Part shown: one piece after another, positions 13,989 through 17,817 of the stretch
Layout: each line of letters opens with the position of its first letter
Position numbering within the stretch: position 1 is the stretch's first letter
Assembly (NCBI GenBank): GCA_023391005.1
Contig: JAEWBS010000040.1
Coordinates: forward strand, 1 to 17,817
Length of the DNA stretch: 17,817 nucleotides
From: Bacillota bacterium
GTDB taxonomy: Bacteria > Bacillota > Clostridia > Oscillospirales > Ruminococcaceae
Direction: 5' to 3'
Program-made: the position numbers and the translations under genes
The notes under the pieces: model-generated
Database searches by the model: none
What the model saw: only the letters and a program-made list of their open reading frames with translations
Told to the model about the DNA's origin: nothing

Positions 13989-14010
13989 AGAAGGGGCTTT
14001 CGCCCCTTCT
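13989..14010. terminator. Strong hairpin, possible terminator
   Basis: AGAAGGGGC pairs with GCCCCTTCT around a 4-base loop. Read on the minus strand the loop is GAAA (a GNRA tetraloop), followed by GTTTGATTTGAC. It could end minus-strand transcription from the DUF1576 gene, whose stop is about 340 bp away, or belong to a repeat element. Confidence 0.4.
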
Positions 14011-14062
14011 CAGCTTGTCGAAAAGTTCTTTGAGGCGCTTCGGCCTTTTACGCCAAACCGAG

Positions 14063-14088
14063 CAAAACGGGCATGCGTGCCCGTTTTG
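14063..14088. repeat. 11-bp perfect inverted repeat
   Basis: CAAAACGGGCA and TGCCCGTTTTG flank the loop TGCG. It lies about 50 bp from the hairpin at 13989-14010, in the same gene-free stretch, and has no gene immediately before it on either strand. Confidence 0.5.
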
Positions 14089-14346
14089 TCGCCCGCGAGC
14101 AAAGAATCCGGCGCGCTTTATGTCAACGCGAAAACGGGGGGCTCGCCGTCAGACCGCTTTATGCGATTAGGCGGCCTTGCTGCTCGCTGTGGGCGGCATG
14201 GATTCCCGCAGCGGCTTTCGCCGTTCTTTCGCACGATTCCCCCGATGCTTTACCTTGCCGAAACACATTTCTTTGACAGTCCCAAAAGAGGCTTTGTACC
14301 TTTTGCCTATATCTTTTATAGCGGACGCGCGCGGTTCAGCCTCAGG

Positions 14347-15627
14347 TTAACGCTCGTGGTGGTGGCCTTTTAGCGAGATGCCCTGAATTAACGACACCAT
14401 AACCAGCGCGACCAAACCCGCCGAAAAGCCGTTATTATACAGGTTGTAGCCGCCGCAGGGTGCGCCGACCGCGAGAACCACAGCCGCATGCAAAAAACCG
14501 GCGACAATACCATAAAACCAACCAAATTGACCGGCTATGGGGGCAAGCGCGGTGCCAAACTGTGCCGCCAGCAGCATGCCGGGGTCCGTCTCGTTAGAAA
14601 CCATCACATGCGAGGCGAGCCAGACGCCCAGCATGATGGGAATGGAGTTTTTCGGATGCTCACCGGCCGCGCCAAAGCCGATTGCCGTGAGCACGGCGCC
14701 GCACACCGGGCCGTTGAGGTCGCCGCCCACCAACATGACGTAGCTCAGCGAGACGCCGCCCATCAGCCCCATGTTCATCATCGTCGCACCGATGCCGTCG
14801 GTGATGACAAAATCGGTGGGTGAACGCCCCGAATGGCGCATAATGCGCCAATAGGTTCGCGGGTTAAAGTTGCACAGCACAAAGCCGACCGCAACCAGCG
14901 CCACGATAAGCGCGATCAGATACATTAACATTGGGGTGGGCACGCCCTTATACCAGATCATGACGGTCTGAATCGAGCCGCCCATCGCCTGCGTGACCGA
15001 CGCGAGCATCAGCGCCATAAGTCCGCCGGCAAAGCCGTAGTTGAAGTGGGTGTAACCCATGTGGGTTGAAAAGGCATGCTCAGCCAGCGGAATGATGATG
15101 TAACCCATCAGCGCCCCCACGCTTACCGCCAGCGGCAGACGCAGCAGCGGATGCACGGGGCTTTTAAGTAGAACGTCGCTGACAATCGGGGCCAGCGTCG
15201 TCGAAAAGAGCGCCGCGTTGGTATAGCGCGCCATCGGCTGTCCCTTGACCCTGGCATAGATCCAGACACCCAAAAAGAACGGCAGAATATTAATGGGGTT
15301 TTTGCCAAACAACGAAAAACCCGCCATTAAAAACATCATTGAAATAGTGCTGCCGTTGTAGGGCGTTTTGATCAGCAGCGTCAGGCCGATGGAAATCAGC
15401 GTAACAATGCCGGCGTTCACGAGCGCCGCACCAATTGAACCGATGACAAAATAGTCGGTGATCAAAATGTCTGAGCAAAGAATATATGCGATAAGACCAT
15501 CCAGAATGTTTTTTGGCGTTTCCAGGGTAAAGCCGACGACAATTAACGAAAATGCAAGCGAAAAGCACATTCGTTTTGCTATCTGGGCGTTGTTAGGGAT
15601 AGAAACAGCGTCACGTAGCGTTGTCAT
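14347..15627 (-). CDS. DUF1576 multi-spanning membrane protein
   Basis: This 426-residue protein has about ten or more hydrophobic segments and belongs to the DUF1576 group of Firmicutes membrane proteins, whose function is not known to me. It is built of two related halves. Residues 90-125 (PYNGSTISMMFLMAGF, then FGKNPINILPFFLGVW) match 304-338 (DLNGPVCGAVLTAIGF, then GEHPKNSIPIMLGVW). TTLAPIVSD at 143-151 matches TALAPIAGQ at 359-367, and HFNYGFAGGLMALMLASVTQ at 194-213 matches LYNNGFSAGLVALVMVSLIQ at 396-415. Such duplication is common in transporters. The C-terminus ends KGHHHER. The ATG follows AAAGGA at a normal distance. No partner gene adjoins it, and a promoter is visible upstream. 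Confidence 0.85.
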   Translation of the reverse strand: MTTLRDAVSIPNNAQIAKRMCFSLAFSLIVVGFTLETPKNILDGLIAYILCSDILITDYFVIGSIGAALVNAGIVTLISIGLTLLIKTPYNGSTISMMFLMAGFSLFGKNPINILPFFLGVWIYARVKGQPMARYTNAALFSTTLAPIVSDVLLKSPVHPLLRLPLAVSVGALMGYIIIPLAEHAFSTHMGYTHFNYGFAGGLMALMLASVTQAMGGSIQTVMIWYKGVPTPMLMYLIALIVALVAVGFVLCNFNPRTYWRIMRHSGRSPTDFVITDGIGATMMNMGLMGGVSLSYVMLVGGDLNGPVCGAVLTAIGFGAAGEHPKNSIPIMLGVWLASHVMVSNETDPGMLLAAQFGTALAPIAGQFGWFYGIVAGFLHAAVVLAVGAPCGGYNLYNNGFSAGLVALVMVSLIQGISLKGHHHER

Positions 15628-15665
15628 GCAGGATCCTTTCTTAAACTTGCAATTTTATTAATAAT

Positions 15666-15694
15666 ATTTTATCAGACTTCAGCGGTGTTTTCCA
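15666..15694 (-). promoter_or_regulatory. Possible promoter of the DUF1576 gene
   Basis: On the minus strand TGGAAA (15694-15689) and TAAAAT (15671-15666) are 17 bp apart, with TG one base before the -10 giving an extended -10. The leader would be about 30 nt. Confidence 0.4.
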
Positions 15695-16168
15695 GCAAAA
15701 ATGTATAGAAAAATGAATTTAGTTTAAAATTCACACATTCTCAGTAGTTTTATGTATAAAACGTGGGCGGATAACCAAGCGGTCTTTAAAACATAGCGTA
15801 GACGACTCTAACGGAAGGGCGCGCCGGGGTTGTCGGCGGAGAAGAGGCATCCGGCGAGCCTTGTGTGTCCTGCGCGGCGCGAACGACAGAATATTTTCAG
15901 ACGATGAAATTGGGGCGGCATTTGGCGGGGAAGCACTACCATTTGTGTCAGGCTTCGACGGCCTAAAACCCCTTGCGCAGGCCGGGGGTTTGCTATATAC
16001 TAATGCTGCTGGGAATACGGTTGAATTAACGGACGCCGCGCCGTTTTGCTGGACGCGTTAAGGCTGTTTAGTACGCCGATGCGCAGTAATGTGGCGCAGA
16101 AAACTTATTGGCCCCGACAGGCCCCGTTAGTTTATGTGTTCTCAAGGTGTTTAGCATGGAGGATGCCA
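15695..16168. other. Intergenic stretch upstream of trmB with one doubtful short frame
   Basis: About 470 bp lie between the DUF1576 promoter and trmB. A plus-strand frame at 15861-16061 (66 codons from a TTG) ends in AGGLLYTNAAGNTVELTDAAPFCWTR (split as AGGLLYTNAAG and NTVELTDAAPFCWTR). Its amino-acid composition is protein-like, but it has no well-placed ribosome site and I recognise no family; it may be a remnant or chance. AAACCCC and GGGGTTT at about 15966-15990 form a short stem. Confidence 0.35.
15973..16001 (+). promoter_or_regulatory. Possible promoter of the trmB operon
   Basis: TTGCGC (15973-15978) and TATACT (15996-16001) are 17 bp apart; an overlapping TGCTATATA gives an extended -10 alternative. 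Transcription would begin near 16007, leaving a leader of about 160 nt before trmB. Confidence 0.4.
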
Positions 16169-16840
16169 ATGCGAATCAGAAGAAAACTCTGGGCGCGGCC
16201 TGAGCTTGCCGCCAGCCCGTTTGTCATAGACAATCCCGACGATTGCCGCGGACGTTGGAAAACGCTGTTTGACCGGCCGCAAGCGCCGCTGCATCTTGAG
16301 CTGGGCTGCGGCAAGGGCGGCTTTATCGCGCAAAAAGCGCTCGAAAATCCCGATATCAATTTTCTTGCCGTCGACCTTAAAAGCGAGGTGCTCGGGCTTG
16401 CTAAGCGCAACGCCGAGCGGGTGTATGCAGAAGGCGGGCGCGCGGTTGATAATCTCCGTCTTGCGGCCCACAACATAGAATGGATTGACCATATGCTCGC
16501 TCCTGAGGATCAGATTGCGAGAATTTACATCAACTTTTGCAACCCATGGCCTAAAAAACGCGATTTTAAGCACCGACTCACCCACCCGAGGCAGCTCGCG
16601 CTGTACAAAAGGTTCCTGCTGCCGGGGGGCCTGCTGCTGTTTAAAACTGACGACGATACCCTTTTTGAAGCGACCTTGACGTATCTGGCCGAAAGCGGCT
16701 TTCAAGTGGTCGAACAGATGGTTGATCTGCCCGCCTCGCACGAGGCGTCGGCTATTATGACAGAGCACGAGCGCATGTTTCGTGATATGGGGCTGCCCAT
16801 CCACTACATTGCCGCCGTGCTGCCGGAGGGAAATGGATGA
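16169..16840 (+). CDS. trmB: tRNA (guanine-N7-)-methyltransferase TrmB
   Basis: TrmB uses S-adenosylmethionine to methylate N7 of G46 in the tRNA variable loop. The 223-residue sequence has SAM-binding motif I in LHLELGCGKGGFIAQKAL at 41-58, the acidic end of the next strand in FLAVDLKSE, the hallmark FCNPWPKKRDFKHRLTHPR at 123-141 (PWPKKRHxKRR in relatives), FKTDDDTLFE at 158-167 and TEHERMF near 198-204. The open frame extends upstream to 16046, but ATG 16169 is preferred because GGAGG lies six bases before it and homologues start near this MRIRRK sequence. It overlaps the next gene by four bases (ATGA), so the two are translationally coupled. Confidence 0.95.
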   Translation: MRIRRKLWARPELAASPFVIDNPDDCRGRWKTLFDRPQAPLHLELGCGKGGFIAQKALENPDINFLAVDLKSEVLGLAKRNAERVYAEGGRAVDNLRLAAHNIEWIDHMLAPEDQIARIYINFCNPWPKKRDFKHRLTHPRQLALYKRFLLPGGLLLFKTDDDTLFEATLTYLAESGFQVVEQMVDLPASHEASAIMTEHERMFRDMGLPIHYIAAVLPEGNG

Positions 16841-17559
16841 AACCGTTAATTTTGCTGACCGCCGGGTATGGCGTCTCTCCAAACGGGCAAGCCCGCCGAT
16901 ATCTTTACCAGAACTATGCCGACGCGATCACCCGCGCGGGCGGCATACCGCTGCTGCCGCTTGATGACGGCGAACTGGCCGTAGATCTGGCGGCGCTTGC
17001 CGACGGTCTGATGATCACCGGCGGGCCGGATATTGACCCCGCGCTCTACGGTGAGGCAACGCTGCCCGCGTGCGGCGCGATCGACGCGCGGCGCGACACG
17101 ATGGAATACGCGCTGCTGGCATCTTTTGTTCAGGCGAAAAAACCGGTGTTCGGCATCTGCCGCGGTATTCAAGTGATCAACTGCTATTTTGGCGGCACGC
17201 TGTGGCAGGATCTGCCCAGCCAGCTGGGCGTGACGCATAGCTGTGAGGATAAGCCGCACGACTGCGTCCATGAGGTAGCGCTGCCGTCCGGTTCACTGCT
17301 GCACCGGCTTTATGGCGACGCGATGGTGACCAACAGCTACCATCATCAGGCGGTCAAGGCAATGGCCGAGGGCTTTGTCTGCACCGCCGTCTGCGGCGAG
17401 GTGATCGAGGCGATGGCGCATGTCTCACTGCCGATCTCGGCGGTACAGTGGCATCCCGAGCGCATGACCGGAGCTGACCGCTTTGCGTACCACGGACCCG
17501 ACTCGGCGCCGCTGTTTTCAAGCTTTGTGCACCAGTGCGCCGAGTTTAAACAGCTGTGA
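16837..17559 (+). CDS. Gamma-glutamyl-gamma-aminobutyrate hydrolase family protein (peptidase C26, PuuD-like)
   Basis: This 240-residue cytoplasmic protein is a class-I glutamine-amidotransferase-like hydrolase that would split a gamma-glutamyl amide bond. Visible blocks are LMITGGPDIDPALYG at 58-72, the nucleophile elbow FGICRGIQVINCYFGG with Cys108 at 105-120, NSYHHQAVK at 166-174 and AVQWHPER with His206 and Glu208 completing the triad. In PuuD the substrate is gamma-glutamyl-GABA in putrescine breakdown; no other putrescine genes are present, so the true substrate is open. The start overlaps the trmB stop by four bases. A GGAGGG site lies about 6 bases upstream, inside trmB. Confidence 0.92.
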   Translation: MKPLILLTAGYGVSPNGQARRYLYQNYADAITRAGGIPLLPLDDGELAVDLAALADGLMITGGPDIDPALYGEATLPACGAIDARRDTMEYALLASFVQAKKPVFGICRGIQVINCYFGGTLWQDLPSQLGVTHSCEDKPHDCVHEVALPSGSLLHRLYGDAMVTNSYHHQAVKAMAEGFVCTAVCGEVIEAMAHVSLPISAVQWHPERMTGADRFAYHGPDSAPLFSSFVHQCAEFKQL

Positions 17560-17699
17560 TAAGCTAAATAATTTTCAAAATTGGCGCGGGATTGACGGGG
17601 ACATTTTGTGACGGCTCAGCAACGCGCAAAATAAACCGCCAAGACAATTTGGTTTCGAGATGGTTTAACGATCAGTGCCGCGTTTCTCCCAAAAGCGAA

Positions 17700-17727
17700 C
17701 CCGGGCAGAAGAGAACTTCTGCCCGGG
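17700..17727. terminator. Bidirectional terminator between converging genes
   Basis: CCCGGGCAGAAG pairs perfectly with CTTCTGCCCGGG (12 bp) around AGAA. CTTACTTTT follows on the plus strand and TTCGCTTTTGGG on the minus strand. It lies one base beyond the stop codon of the minus-strand gene and 140 bp after the plus-strand hydrolase gene. Confidence 0.8.
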
Positions 17728-17728
17728 C

Positions 17729-17817
17729 TTACTTTTCACTTATCAGGGCGATCTGGTCGTAAAATACAAAGTCGTCAATGTCGCCCTGCACTTCAAACCA
17801 TTCCATAAAGTTTAATA
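17729..17817 (-). CDS. 3' end of an unidentified minus-strand gene
   Basis: The last 28 codons of a gene enter from the right edge and read NFMEWFEVQGDIDD then FVFYDQIALISEK before TAA. The frame stays open to the window edge, and the stop sits directly against a strong terminator hairpin, which supports a real gene. Too little is visible to name a family. Confidence 0.6.
   Translation of the reverse strand, partial: LNFMEWFEVQGDIDDFVFYDQIALISEK

Larger units (their letters stand above)
13755..14346. other. Gene-free, hairpin-rich intergenic stretch
   Basis: About 590 bp without a convincing gene. Open frames occur on both strands but lack ribosome sites and have no domain-like sequence. 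Visible structure: an imperfect inverted repeat at 13890-13903 and 13929-13940 (GCTGACGCAGCCTC against GAGGCTGTCAGC), a 9-bp hairpin at 13989-14010 and an 11-bp hairpin at 14063-14088. TTGTCGAAAAG near 14015 and TTTGACAG near 14273 resemble each other in inverted orientation, as edges of an intergenic repeat might. It may be a decayed repeat element or contain a structured RNA. Confidence 0.4.

Noticed and set aside
16046..16168. Longer TrmB starting at 16046
   Set aside because: The extra residues have no TrmB resemblance, and GGAGG six bases before ATG 16169 decides the start.

Overview
The window reads as a chromosomal segment from an anaerobic, probably butyrate-forming member of the Clostridia (Oscillospiraceae/Ruminococcaceae-like). 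The evidence is the butyryl-CoA:acetate CoA-transferase-type gene, the iron-dependent butanol-type dehydrogenase, a SpoIID/LytB-domain protein, a DUF1576 membrane protein, strong purine-rich Shine-Dalgarno sites, GC-rich genes separated by AT-rich promoters, and many strong hairpin terminators. No rRNA, tRNA, CRISPR array, phage or insertion sequence was seen. Species cannot be named from the sequence alone.

Layout. (1) Bases 1-2064: the 5' part of a CoA-transferase on the minus strand and an iron-containing alcohol dehydrogenase on the plus strand, divergent across a 299-bp regulatory region. Both would act at the end of the C4 acyl-CoA pathway. (2) Bases 2113-9002, all minus strand, in transcription order: a radical SAM protein (PflX-like), cysteine desulfurase, ThiI, a SpoIID-domain membrane protein with an unusual cytoplasmic N-terminal domain, RuvX/YqgF, a terminator, then a CDP-alcohol phosphatidyltransferase. 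The desulfurase and ThiI form the sulfur relay for 4-thiouridine in tRNA. (3) Bases 9206-10324, minus strand: a soluble orphan histidine-kinase-like protein whose H-box has Gly in place of the phosphoacceptor His, followed by a strong terminator. (4) Bases 10592-13422, plus strand: two tandem, separately promoted glyceraldehyde-3-phosphate dehydrogenase paralogues, then a GNAT acetyltransferase. The second GAPDH has lost both residues that usually favour NAD. (5) Bases 13536-13724, minus: a 62-residue two-helix membrane protein, followed upstream by about 620 bp of gene-free, hairpin-rich DNA. (6) Bases 14347-15627, minus: a DUF1576 membrane protein built from two repeats. (7) Bases 16169-17559, plus: trmB overlapping a PuuD-like class-I amidotransferase hydrolase by 4 bp, then a bidirectional terminator facing the 3' end of a minus-strand gene that runs off the window.

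Most genes are conserved housekeeping or fermentation functions. I did not find a clear new multi-gene system. The points most worth a second look are the altered cofactor site of the second GAPDH, the kinase without its histidine, the cytoplasmic MoaB/CinA-like domain on the SpoIID protein, and the apparent ATT start of the phosphatidyltransferase. All promoter and terminator calls were made by eye from hexamers, spacers and stems; no energy or profile calculation was run.
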